This document shows positions 16,529 to 26,803 of a DNA stretch of 64,000 bases, in pieces; the first letter of the stretch is position 1; each line of letters opens with the position of its first letter. Source of the DNA: Lutimaribacter_A marinistellae (lineage in GTDB: Bacteria > Pseudomonadota > Alphaproteobacteria > Rhodobacterales > Rhodobacteraceae); the NCBI RefSeq assembly GCF_042648365.1, contig NZ_JBHRXI010000010.1:620001-684000 (forward strand), written 5' to 3'. Under the pieces are notes generated by a model, which made no database searches, had not been told where the DNA came from, and worked only from the letters and a program-made list of their open reading frames with translations. A program made the position numbers and the translations under genes.

Positions 16529-18022
16529 TCAACTCAGTTGTTCGGCGAAATGCTCCAGCAGCCGGTGCTTCAGAATCTTCCCCGTCGGGGCGGCTGGCAG
16601 CTCATGGGCAATCACGATCCGCGCAGGGCGCTTGTACCCGGCCAGCCTGTCCGCCGCGAAGGTCTTCAACGCCTCTTCCTCGGGTTCGTCACCCGGCGCC
16701 GCCTGCACGAAGGCCATCACCTTTTCATCCCCATCGACCATCTGGCCCACCACTGCCGCCTGGATGACCTGCGGATGATCGTTGAGCGCGGCCTCCACCT
16801 CGGGCGGGTAAACGTTGAACCCGCCATGGATGATCAGTTCCTTGCACCGTCCGCTGATGTTCAGATGGCCCCGCGCATCGATAAAGCCCAGATCGCCGGT
16901 CCGCAGCCAGCCATCGGCCAGCACCGCCGCCGTCGCCTCGGGATTGCGGAAATACCCCGCCATCACGTGCGGGCCCTTGGTCAACACCTCGCCGGTGCCG
17001 TCTCCGCCACCGGCCACTCCCTCGTCGATGGCGATCTGCACACCGGGCAGGGGCGGACCGACCGAGATGTCGGGATCGCCCAGCGCATTGCGCGTCGCCG
17101 ACACGCCCGCAGTGCTTTCCGTCAGGCCATAGCCATTCTGGATCGCCACGCCGTAAAACGCCTCGGCCTTCCGCTTCCATGCCGGATCCAGCGGCGCCGC
17201 ACCCGAGGAGGTATAGCGCAGCCGGCTCTCGGGCAGCCGGTCATACCCCTGCTCCTTGGTGTATTGCATCAGCAGCGCATGCATCTGCGGCACCGCCGAA
17301 AAGAGCGTCACGCCCGAGGTCAGCGCCGCGTAGAGCCGCGCCGCCGAGAACCGCGCCTCCAGCCGGATCGGCACCCCCGCGTAGATCGAGGCCGTCACCA
17401 CCGAGGCAAGGCCGAACACATGCGTCATCGGCAAGACGCCATAGACCTCGTCCTCCAGCGTCATCCCCCGCAACCGGGCCGAGGTCAGGCCACCGAACCG
17501 CAGGTTACCATGGGTCAGCATCACGCCCTTGGGCGTTCCGGTCGTCCCCGTGGTGTAAAGGATGACCGCCACCTCGCGCAGATCCGGGTCCGGATCGCCC
17601 GCCCGGGCCGCGATATGCATCCGCCCGAAATCGCCGGTGATTTCGGATGCGCCCATCCGCGCCGCGTGGTCCTGCGCATCGGCCGAGATGGCAGAGGTGA
17701 ACAGCACCGCAGCCGGGGCCGCGTGACCGATGATACGGTCGATCTCGGCCGGGGTCTGCCGCGCATTCACCGGCACGGCGATCGCAGCCATGCGCGAACA
17801 GGCGAACAGCGCCGCAACCGCCGCCGCGGAGTTTTCCGCCAGGATCAAGACCCGGTCGCCCGCCTGCACGCCGGCATTGACCAACTCCGCCCCCAGCGCC
17901 TCCACCGCCCGGTCCAGCGCGCCATAGGTCCAGTCCGCCCCGCCACTGTCTCGAAGCGCCCGCGCGTCGGGGCGCGCGGCCACTTGGTCGCCCAGGTAAT
18001 CGTGCCATTTCGCCATTGCCAC
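16529..18022 (-). CDS. Acyl-CoA ligase (class I adenylate-forming enzyme)
   Basis: The 497-residue enzyme activates a carboxylic acid to its CoA thioester through an acyl-adenylate. Motifs are ILYTTGTTGTPKGVMLTHGN (P-loop), NGYGLTESTAG, WLRTGDLGFID and the C-terminal catalytic lysine in PTGKILKHRL. It is the last gene of a minus-strand beta-oxidation operon that resembles the dicarboxylate pim operon, where PimA plays this part. The substrate is not readable from sequence. It lies 24 bp downstream of the hydratase. Confidence 0.85.
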   Translation of the reverse strand: MAMAKWHDYLGDQVAARPDARALRDSGGADWTYGALDRAVEALGAELVNAGVQAGDRVLILAENSAAAVAALFACSRMAAIAVPVNARQTPAEIDRIIGHAAPAAVLFTSAISADAQDHAARMGASEITGDFGRMHIAARAGDPDPDLREVAVILYTTGTTGTPKGVMLTHGNLRFGGLTSARLRGMTLEDEVYGVLPMTHVFGLASVVTASIYAGVPIRLEARFSAARLYAALTSGVTLFSAVPQMHALLMQYTKEQGYDRLPESRLRYTSSGAAPLDPAWKRKAEAFYGVAIQNGYGLTESTAGVSATRNALGDPDISVGPPLPGVQIAIDEGVAGGGDGTGEVLTKGPHVMAGYFRNPEATAAVLADGWLRTGDLGFIDARGHLNISGRCKELIIHGGFNVYPPEVEAALNDHPQVIQAAVVGQMVDGDEKVMAFVQAAPGDEPEEEALKTFAADRLAGYKRPARIVIAHELPAAPTGKILKHRLLEHFAEQLS

Positions 18023-18046
18023 GGGCCCTCCCTTGCCCGGTCGGGA

Positions 18047-18817
18047 TCAGAAACTCGGTCGGCGCTTTTCGAGAAAGGCCGCGATCCCCTCGGCCGCCTC
18101 GTCCCCCACCTGCGCCGTCACCATCGCGTCGCGCTCGGCATCCAGCTGCGCGGTCTCTTCGCGGTCATAGGCCGCGGCGACCAGATGCCGGATGACGCCC
18201 TGCGCCACGCGCGGCCCCTGTGCCAGCCTGTCGGCGATAGCCTGCGCCGCCGCCAGCGTCTCACCCTGCGGAACGACCTCGTTGACCGCGCCCAGCGCCG
18301 CCATCTGCGCCGCCTCGACCGGGCGCGCCAGCAGGCACATCTCCATCGCCAGCGGGCGCGGCAGTATCCGTGCAAGCGATGCGGTCAGCCCGCCATCGGG
18401 CACCAGCCCCGCCTTCACATAGGCGGCGGTGAACCGCGCGCCCTCGGCCGCGACGATCATGTCACAGGCCAGCGCCAGCGACAGCCCCGCACCCGCAGCG
18501 CCGCCCTCGACCGCAGCGATCACCGGAACCGGGCAGGCCCGGATCCCGCGCACGAGGTCATGCAACAGGTCGACCCGCCCGCGCCGCTCCTCGGTAGCCA
18601 GCTTGCGGCGCTCGATCAACACGTTCAGATCGCCCCCTGCGCAGAAGAACCCGCCATCCGAGGTCAGGATAACCGCCCGCACCCGCGGCTCGGCCGCCTG
18701 CGCCATCGCGGCGTTGATCGCATCGTACAACTCGGGCGACAGCGCACCGCGCCGCGCGGCATTGCCGTTCACCACGACCAGCCGGTCGCCCTCGTCCTCC
18801 AGCCGCGCCACGCTCAT
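18047..18817 (-). CDS. Enoyl-CoA hydratase/isomerase
   Basis: This 256-residue crotonase-fold protein has the oxyanion-hole segments GGFFCAGGDLNVL and EGGAAGAGLSLALACD. It hydrates or isomerises an enoyl-CoA. Its start overlaps the thioesterase stop by four bases, so it belongs to the same operon as the acyl-CoA dehydrogenase pair. Another hydratase domain is fused in the bifunctional enzyme at the head of the operon, so this one probably serves a special double-bond position. Confidence 0.85.
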   Translation of the reverse strand: MSVARLEDEGDRLVVVNGNAARRGALSPELYDAINAAMAQAAEPRVRAVILTSDGGFFCAGGDLNVLIERRKLATEERRGRVDLLHDLVRGIRACPVPVIAAVEGGAAGAGLSLALACDMIVAAEGARFTAAYVKAGLVPDGGLTASLARILPRPLAMEMCLLARPVEAAQMAALGAVNEVVPQGETLAAAQAIADRLAQGPRVAQGVIRHLVAAAYDREETAQLDAERDAMVTAQVGDEAAEGIAAFLEKRRPSF

Positions 18818-19239
18818 GGCGCGACCCGCTTGCTGCCGCGCTTGAACACGCCTGCCGCCGTCGCCAGCAACTGCCCCGCCTCGTCGCGCAACTCGCCGTT
18901 CACATAGGCGATGGACCGGCCATTGCCCGAGGGCAGCCCCACGGCCGTGACCCGTCCCGCCCGCGCCGACGCCACGAACTGCACGCTCAGCGAAACTGTC
19001 AGCACCGGCATCGGATCTTCGGGCTGGAACATGTTCGACGCGGTCTGCCCGCAGGCCACATCCAGCAACATCGACACCAGACCACCGTGCAGGATACCGT
19101 GGTAGTTCAGGTGCTCGGGCCCGACATCAAGGTAACAGGCCCGGCTGATCCCTTCGCGCGCGTGGTCGATCTCGTAGCCGACATTGGATTGGCAGCCCGA
19201 CTTCTCGCGCGTCCACGCGCCCGGAAGATCAGGCTGCAC
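18814..19239 (-). CDS. PaaI-type hotdog thioesterase
   Basis: This small hotdog-fold protein has the PaaI signature NYHGILHGGLVSMLLDVACG, giving the HGG turn and the catalytic aspartate region. It probably hydrolyses acyl-CoA that stalls in the pathway. A GTG at 19239 gives 141 residues and an 11-bp overlap with the upstream dehydrogenase; an ATG at 19275 would give 153 residues but a 47-bp overlap. The choice is uncertain. Confidence 0.78.
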   Translation of the reverse strand: MQPDLPGAWTREKSGCQSNVGYEIDHAREGISRACYLDVGPEHLNYHGILHGGLVSMLLDVACGQTASNMFQPEDPMPVLTVSLSVQFVASARAGRVTAVGLPSGNGRSIAYVNGELRDEAGQLLATAAGVFKRGSKRVAP

Positions 19240-20356
19240 TGAGCTCAATGAACCGCTCCATATGGTAATCGGCATCCCCGAACCGGTGATCGGCCATCAC
19301 GATCCGCTTGGCGATATGGGCCAGCTCGTATTCCTGCGTCATCGCGATCCCGCCATGCATCTGGATCGACTCCTCGGCCACCAGTCGCCCGACCCGGGCG
19401 ATCAGGTTGCGCGCCGCGGCGATCTGCCGGTCCCGGTCGCCGCTTTCGAGATGCCCCGCCGCGTTGATCACGGCGGAACGCGCCTGTTCCAGCTCGATCA
19501 ACAGGTCCGAGAACCTGTGCGCCAGCGCCTGGAAGGTCCCGATGGGACGGCCGAACTGCTTGCGCGTCATCAGGTAGTCACGGGTCAGCTCGACAGCACT
19601 CTGCATCGCGCCCATGGTTTCCGCCGCCAGCGCCACGTTCGCCGCCGCGATGACCTCCTGCAGCGCGGCAAATCCCTTGCCGGCCTCGCCCAGGCGCGCG
19701 CTGGCAGGCACCGAAACACCGTCCAGCGTCACCTCGGCCGCCCGGCCGCCGCTCATCATCGGGTAACCGCGCAGCGTCAGGCCCGTGGCATCCGCCGGCA
19801 CAAGGAACAGCGAGATGCCCTCGCGGTCGAACGCGCCGCCGCTTTCGCGCGCCGACACCAGCAGGTAACCCGCCGCCTCGGCATTGATCACCACAGATTT
19901 GCGGCCGTTCAGCACGATGGAGTCGCCCTCGGCCCTGGCCGTGGTCTCGACACGGCTCAGGTCATAACGCGCCGCAGGCTCGCCATGGGCCAGCGCCAGG
20001 TGCAGCGTGCCGCCGATCACCTCTTCGACCATGTCGCGCTGCGCCTCGTCGCCCAGCCGCGCCAGCAATCCACCGCCCAGGATGGCCGTATCCAGCACCG
20101 GCTCGACCACGCCCCCGCGGCCCAGCTCCTCGAACACCACCGCGATGTCAAAGCCAGCGCCGCCAAAGCCGCCCTGCTCCTCGGTGAACAGCGCGCCGAT
20201 CACGCCCAGCTCGGCCAGTTCGCCCCAGATCCTCGCGCTCATGCCGTCGTCGCTGTCCAGGATCTCGTTGCGCACGCCGGTGTCGTAACGGTCCGACAGG
20301 TAGCGCCGCAGGCTGTCCTGCAGCATCTGCCGTTCTTCGGTCAGGTTGAAATCCAT
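19229..20356 (-). CDS. pimD: Acyl-CoA dehydrogenase, small subunit (PimD-like)
   Basis: The 375-residue flavoprotein begins MDFNLTEERQMLQDSLRRYL and contains QMHGGIAMTQEYELAHIAKR at the C terminus, the pattern of pimeloyl-CoA dehydrogenase small subunits. Such proteins form alpha2beta2 enzymes with the larger dehydrogenase encoded 5 bp upstream. The pair, thiolase, bifunctional hydratase-dehydrogenase and ligase reproduce the pim operon content known from Rhodopseudomonas palustris. The precise substrate is inference. Confidence 0.82.
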   Translation of the reverse strand: MDFNLTEERQMLQDSLRRYLSDRYDTGVRNEILDSDDGMSARIWGELAELGVIGALFTEEQGGFGGAGFDIAVVFEELGRGGVVEPVLDTAILGGGLLARLGDEAQRDMVEEVIGGTLHLALAHGEPAARYDLSRVETTARAEGDSIVLNGRKSVVINAEAAGYLLVSARESGGAFDREGISLFLVPADATGLTLRGYPMMSGGRAAEVTLDGVSVPASARLGEAGKGFAALQEVIAAANVALAAETMGAMQSAVELTRDYLMTRKQFGRPIGTFQALAHRFSDLLIELEQARSAVINAAGHLESGDRDRQIAAARNLIARVGRLVAEESIQMHGGIAMTQEYELAHIAKRIVMADHRFGDADYHMERFIELSAA

Positions 20357-20361
20357 GCCCT

Positions 20362-21552
20362 TCAGCCTCCCATCTTGACCTTGGCGATGATCCCGCGCTG
20401 GATCTCGTTCGACCCGCCAAAGATCGACAGCTTGCGATTGTTGAAATACTGCGCCGCCAGCGGCCCCGCGTATTCCGGTCCGATCGGGTCATTGTCACCC
20501 TCGACCGCCTCCGAGGCGAAGGGCATCGCATAGGGCCCCACCGCGCGGCGCGCGAGGTCGTTGATCTCCTGCCGGATGATCGTGCCCTTGACCTTGAGCA
20601 TCGAGCTTTCGACGCCCGGCGCCTGCCCTGCCGCGGCCCCGCTCACGATGCGCAGGTTGGTCGTGGCCATCGCCATCAGGTCGATCTCTACCTGCGCAAG
20701 GCGCGCGGCGAAATGCGGGTTCTCGATCAGCGGCTTGCCATTTGCGCTCTCGGCGCGGGCGATACGCTTGACCGCGTCCAGCCCCGCCTGGCTGAAGCCC
20801 ACGCCCGCGATATTGGTCCGCTCATGCGTCAGCAGGTACTTGGCATAGGTCCAGCCCTTGTTCTCCTCGCCCACAAGGTTCTCGACCGGCACCTTGACGT
20901 CGTCAAAGAACACCTCGTTCACCTCGTGCTCGCCATCCAGCAGGATGATCGGGCGCACCTCGATGCCGGGCGTGTTCATGTCGATCAGCAGGAACGAGAT
21001 CCCCTCCTGCTGCTTGGCGTCCGGGTCCGTCCGCACAAGGCAGAAGATCCAGTTGGCATACTGGCCCAGCGTGGTCCAGGCCTTCTGTCCGTTGACGATG
21101 TAATGGTCGCCCTCACGCACCGCGCGGGTCTTGAGGCTGGCCAGGTCAGACCCCGCGCCGGGTTCCGAATAGCCCTGGCACCACCAATCCTTCCCGCTCA
21201 GGATGCGCGGCAGGTAATAATCCTGCTGCTCCTTCGAACCGAATTTCTGCAGCACCGGCCCCAGCATCGACAGCCCGAAGGGCACGATGCGCGGCGCGTG
21301 CGCGGCGGCCAGCTCCTCCTCGAAAATGTGGCGCTGCACCGCGTTCCACTCGGCGCCACCGAACGCCTTCGGCCAGTTCGGCGCCAGCCACCCCTTCTCG
21401 TTGAGGATGCGGTGCCACTCGTCATGGCCTTCCTTGCCCAGCGAAATGCCGCGGCGCACCTTGTCGCGCACCTCCTGCGGCAGCTTTTCGTCCAGAAACG
21501 CCCGGACTTCTTCGCGGAACGCCTTTTCCTCGTCGGTATAGTTCAGATCCAT
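20362..21552 (-). CDS. pimC: Acyl-CoA dehydrogenase, large subunit (PimC-like)
   Basis: The 396-residue acyl-CoA dehydrogenase starts MDLNYTDEEKAFREEVRAFL. It has WCQGYSEPGAGSDLASLKTR for FAD and substrate binding, and the C-terminal FGGSNEIQRGIIAK. The position of the medium-chain catalytic Glu (the E of YEG) is Gly here, as is normal for PimC/FadE26-type heteromeric dehydrogenases where the base lies elsewhere. A GGGAG site lies before the start. It is separated from the thiolase by 100 bp holding two strong hairpins. Confidence 0.85.
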   Translation of the reverse strand: MDLNYTDEEKAFREEVRAFLDEKLPQEVRDKVRRGISLGKEGHDEWHRILNEKGWLAPNWPKAFGGAEWNAVQRHIFEEELAAAHAPRIVPFGLSMLGPVLQKFGSKEQQDYYLPRILSGKDWWCQGYSEPGAGSDLASLKTRAVREGDHYIVNGQKAWTTLGQYANWIFCLVRTDPDAKQQEGISFLLIDMNTPGIEVRPIILLDGEHEVNEVFFDDVKVPVENLVGEENKGWTYAKYLLTHERTNIAGVGFSQAGLDAVKRIARAESANGKPLIENPHFAARLAQVEIDLMAMATTNLRIVSGAAAGQAPGVESSMLKVKGTIIRQEINDLARRAVGPYAMPFASEAVEGDNDPIGPEYAGPLAAQYFNNRKLSIFGGSNEIQRGIIAKVKMGG

Positions 21553-21585
21553 TGCTCACTCCCTGTCTCGACGGTGCCGCATCCC

Positions 21586-21643
21586 GTCCGGCGCGCGCAG
21601 CGCCGGACAGCGTCCGGGCGGGCCTCGATGGCCTGCCCGGACG
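21586..21643 (-). terminator. Two strong GC hairpins between thiolase and acyl-CoA dehydrogenase genes
   Basis: There are two perfect nine-base stems in the 100-bp gap: CGTCCGGGC / GCCCGGACG (21611-21643, extended by GGCC/GGCC around a TCGAT loop) and GTCCGGCGC / GCGCCGGAC (21586-21608, loop GCGCA). Neither is followed by a T run on the minus strand, so attenuation or mRNA-end stabilisation is more likely than efficient termination. Confidence 0.55.
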
Positions 21644-21652
21644 CCGGCCCCA

Positions 21653-22824
<1,172 letters not shown>

Positions 22825-22828
<4 letters not shown>

Positions 22829-24921
22829 GCCGCGTCCTCCTTGTTGAGATCGTCGAAGCTGCGGCCCTCGGCCACCAGTTTTTCCAGCAACGGTGCGGGC
22901 TGCCAGAAATAGTCATCTTCCTGCGCATAGCGCCTGATGTCGTCCAGCAGTGCAGGCAGGCCCTGCATGTCGGCCCATTTCAGCGGCCCGCCGCGATAGC
23001 GCGGGAAGCCATAGCCGTAAAGCAGCGTCACATCCACGTCCAGCGGCCTGCGCGCGATGCCTTCACCCACGACCTTGGCCGCCTCGTTGACCATCGCCGC
23101 CATGTACCGGCGCACGATCTCCTCGTCGGTGAAGTCCCGGGGCGTGATGCCCTGCTCGGCGCGCTCGGCCTCGATCAGCGGCATGACCTCCTCGTTCGGA
23201 ACCCGCGCCTTGGCGCCCGCCGCATAATCGTAATAGCCCTTGCCGGTCTTCTGTCCGAAATGGCCGTCCTCGCACAGCTTGTCGGCATAGCTCGCGTCGC
23301 GCGCCTTGGGGTGCAGCCCCTCGGCCCGCTTGCGCTTGCGCACTGCCCAGCCGATATCCAGCCCGGCAAGATCGGCCACCGCGTACGGCCCCATGGCAAA
23401 GCCGAACGCCTCCAGCGCCTTGTCGATCTGGTAGGGCGACGCGCCGTCCAGCACCATGTGATCGGCCGCCGTGCGATAGGTCGACAGGATCCGGTTGCCG
23501 ATGAACCCGTCGCACACGCCCGCACGCACCGACACCTTGCCCAGCATCTTGCCCAGCGCAAAGCCGGTCGCCACCACGTCCGGTGCGGTCTTATCCGCCA
23601 CCACGATCTCCAGCAGCTTCATCACATGCGCGGGCGAGAAGAAATGCAGCCCGATCACGTCCGCGGGCCGCGCGGTACAGGCCGCGATCTCGTTCACATC
23701 CAGATACGAGGTGTTCGACGCCAGCACCGCGCCCTGCTTGCAGACCGCGTCGAGCTTGCCGAACACCTGCTTCTTGACGCCCATCTCCTCGAACACGGCC
23801 TCGATCACGAGGTCCACGTCGCTCAGCGCGTCGTACTCGGTGGCAAGCGTCAGCGCCTTCTCGGTCAGCTGCTCGAACTGCTCCTGGCTGATCTTGCCGC
23901 GTTTCAGCGCACCGCCAAGGTTCTTGGCGATCCGCTCCTTCGCCGCCTGCGCGGCCTCGGGCGTCATCTCCAGCATCACCACCGGCAGGCCGGCCAGCAG
24001 CGCCGCCGTGGCGATGCCCGCGCCCATCGTGCCGCCGCCGATGACACCGATCGAGGCCAGCGTGCGCGGCTCGACACCTTTCAGCTCGGGCAGCTTGCCA
24101 ACCTCGCGTTCGGCGAAAAAGGCATGGATCAGACCCTGCCGCTGGTCCGAGGCCATGAGCTCCATGAACAATTCGCGCTCGCGCTTCATGCCCTGGTCGA
24201 AGGGCAGTTCACAGCAGGCCTGGATACCCCGAACCGCCGTCGCGGGCGCGATCTGGCCACGGGCTTTCTTCAGGACACTTTCGTAAAGCGCATCGAAATC
24301 GACTGCCTCGGGCGCGGCCATCTCGCTCACCGGCCGCCGTCCCGCGCCGCTGTCGATCAGCTCGCGCGCATAGGCCAGCCCGATGTCGCGCGGCGCGCCA
24401 TCCTCGACCCGGTCGATGATGCCAAGCGACAGCGCCTCGTCCGCCTTGATCTGGCGACCCGAGGTGATGATGTCGGTCGACGCGTCGATACCCACCAGCC
24501 GCGGCAGGCGCTGCGTGCCGCCCGCGCCGGGCATCACGCCGATCAGAACCTCCGGCAGCCCCATCCGCGCCGAAGGCACCGCAATGCGGTAATGCGAGCC
24601 CAGCGCGATCTCCAGGCCGCCGCCCAGCGCGGTGCCGTGCAGGGCCGACACCACGATCAGCGGCGAGGATTCGATCCGCGTGCACAGATCGGGAAGGAAC
24701 GGCTCTTTCGGCGGTTTGCCGAATTCACGGATATCGGCACCAGCGAAAAAGGTCCGCCCCTCGCCATAGATCAGCACCGCCTTCACGCCGTCGGCCTCGG
24801 CCCGGGCGATCCCGTCGGCCAGCCCCTGCCGCACGGCATGGCCCAACGCGTTCACGGGCGGGTTGTTGGCGGCGAGAACGGCGATATCGCCGATCACTTC
24901 ATATCCGATGACTTCTGTCAT
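22825..24921 (-). CDS. Bifunctional enoyl-CoA hydratase / 3-hydroxyacyl-CoA dehydrogenase (FadJ/PimF-like)
   Basis: The 698-residue protein has an N-terminal crotonase domain (GEGRTFFAGADIREF; HGTALGGGLEIALGSHYRIA) and two C-terminal 3-hydroxyacyl-CoA dehydrogenase domains beginning at the NAD site IGVIGGGTMGAGIATAALLA near residue 297, with GLHFFSPAHVMKLLEIV and DGFIGNRIL. It performs hydration and NAD-dependent oxidation. The start MTEVIGYEV has GGAGG nine bases upstream; a longer frame was rejected. It is the first gene of the operon; the 205 bp upstream hold no recognised feature. Confidence 0.92.
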
Positions 24922-25126
24922 GCGGTGGGTCCTCCGTTCGTTCCAAGGCGGGCAATCCGCCTCCAATAATGGTTTGCGGATAGCACCGGCCCGGCGGCCG
25001 GTTCCACCCTGCGGAATATCGTTTCGCCGGCGAGGGTGTTACGTCCCCCCGCCAAGATCAACCCGTTTTCGGTGACGCGACGTAGGGTCGGGCGCGGGTC
25101 TGCAACCGCCGGACACCGGGCCGCGC

Positions 25127-25969
25127 TCATGCGTCCCGCGCCGCGATCAGCCCCGCCAGCGTCATATGCGCGGCATCCGCCAGCGCCACCGGCACCCCCT
25201 GACGCTCCAGCGCCGCACGGTAGAGACCGGGCAGGTAACCGTCGCCGATCACCGCCACCTGCTGGCCCAGCCAATAGGGCCGCGCGGCGGCCAGCTCGGC
25301 CCCGATCACCGCGCCATGAACACGCGCAGATACCACCTCGGGCGGCTGATCTTCGAGGATCGCACCGGCCTGCGCCTCGGCCAGCCGCGCCATCAGGCGC
25401 TCGGGCTTGGCCATCGCATCCTCGACCGCCTCGGCAAAACTTTCGGCATCGGGCCGCCCCTGCCCCATCCAGCGCGCCAGCGCCGTGGCCGAGGCCAGCG
25501 CGGATACCAGCCCACCCGACAGCGCGGTCTGGAAACTCACGACCTCATCGGCGCTGACATGCACCCACTGCGTCTCGGGTCCGGTCAGGCACAGCACGCC
25601 GTCCCAGTTCGGGTTGCGCTTCAGGAACCCCGCGATGCGCGTCTCGCCCCCCTGCATCACGCCGGCGGGGGCGGCACTGCGCAGGCCCGGCACCGCCAAG
25701 AAGGCAACCCGCGCATCGCCAAGGTCGATTCTGACGGTCCCCGACGATAGCGGCCGGGCCGGAACGCTCGCCCCCAGCGGCCCGAGAGGACCGCAGGCGA
25801 TGACCGGCGTTTCGGCCGCGCCCAGCCATGGCTCCACGAAAGTCACGATGCCGCGCGGCGACATCGCCTCGCCGGATGATGTCCTCATGTCCAGTTCGTC
25901 GCGGCCGCGCATCGCCCAGCCGCGCAGATGGGCCGCGCCCACGTCCAATGCGATCCAATCGGGGGTCAT
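25127..25969 (-). CDS. dgoK: 2-dehydro-3-deoxygalactonokinase-like protein
   Basis: The 280-residue protein has the DgoK layout: N-terminal WIALDVGAAHLRGWAM like the phosphate-binding DWGTTxxR motif, then AVPGLRSAAPAGVMQGGETR and CLTGPETQWVHV. DgoK phosphorylates 2-keto-3-deoxygalactonate in the De Ley-Doudoroff galactose pathway. No aldolase or dehydratase partner is nearby, so it is an orphan here and the substrate is less certain. The start has an AGGAGG site and is divergent from the exporter operon. Confidence 0.78.
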   Translation of the reverse strand: MTPDWIALDVGAAHLRGWAMRGRDELDMRTSSGEAMSPRGIVTFVEPWLGAAETPVIACGPLGPLGASVPARPLSSGTVRIDLGDARVAFLAVPGLRSAAPAGVMQGGETRIAGFLKRNPNWDGVLCLTGPETQWVHVSADEVVSFQTALSGGLVSALASATALARWMGQGRPDAESFAEAVEDAMAKPERLMARLAEAQAGAILEDQPPEVVSARVHGAVIGAELAAARPYWLGQQVAVIGDGYLPGLYRAALERQGVPVALADAAHMTLAGLIAARDA

Positions 25970-26098
25970 GGCATCCTCCTGCCCTTCCCATACGACAGCT
26001 CCGGGCCAAGCGCCATCCCGCAGCCGCGCTTTGAGATGCATCAAGGCCCGCCCATGCGCCGCCCTCTAGTTTGCCTGCCAGGAGGAGGGGAACCGGAC

Positions 26099-26803
26099 AT
26101 GGAAGCGGTCTTTCGTACGCGCGCGCTCTGCAAGGTCTACGATACGGGCACCGTTCAGGTCCGCGCGCTCGACGATGTCGACCTCGATCTCTACGCCGGA
26201 GAGCTGGCTGTGCTGCTGGGCCCCTCGGGCAGCGGCAAGTCCACCCTGCTCAACATCCTAGGCGGGCTCGACCAGGCCAGTTCGGGCCGTGTCTGGTTCC
26301 GCGACCTCGAACTTTCGGCCCTGCGCGACCGCGAACTGACGCGCTATCGCCGCGATCATGTCGGCTTCGTCTTCCAGTTCTACAACTTGATCGCCAGCCT
26401 CACCGCGCGCGAGAACGTGCAGCTTGTGGCCGATGTCGCCCGCGACCCCATGCCCCCCGAAGAGGCGCTGGCCCTCGTCGGGCTGGATCACCGGCTCGAC
26501 CATTTCCCGGCCGAGATGTCGGGCGGGGAACAGCAGCGCGTCGCCATCGCCCGCGCCATTGCCAAACGCCCCGAGGTTCTGCTCTGCGACGAACCCACGG
26601 GTGCGCTCGACAGCCGCACCGGCGTTCAGGTGCTCGAGGTGCTGCGCGACGTGAACGACAGGCTGGGCACCACGACGGCGGTCATCACCCATAATGCGGC
26701 GATCCGGCAGATGGCGCACAGGGTCGTGTACTTTCTCGACGGGCGGATCGACCGGGTCGCGGAAAACGACCAGCGCCTCGCCCCGGCCGAGATCAGCTGG
26801 TGA
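26099..26803 (+). CDS. ABC exporter ATP-binding protein (MacB/LolD-type)
   Basis: The 234-residue ATPase has LLGPSGSGKSTLLNILGGLD (Walker A and the LolD/MacB-type follow-on), FVFQFYNLIASLTARENV, EMSGGEQQRVAIARA and VLLCDEPTGALD. It is the energy subunit of a mechanotransmission-type exporter with the next two genes. The start at 26099 is chosen for the GGAGGAGGGG ribosome site just upstream; an earlier ATG at 26054 lacks one. Its stop overlaps the permease GTG. Confidence 0.9.
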   Translation: MEAVFRTRALCKVYDTGTVQVRALDDVDLDLYAGELAVLLGPSGSGKSTLLNILGGLDQASSGRVWFRDLELSALRDRELTRYRRDHVGFVFQFYNLIASLTARENVQLVADVARDPMPPEEALALVGLDHRLDHFPAEMSGGEQQRVAIARAIAKRPEVLLCDEPTGALDSRTGVQVLEVLRDVNDRLGTTTAVITHNAAIRQMAHRVVYFLDGRIDRVAENDQRLAPAEISW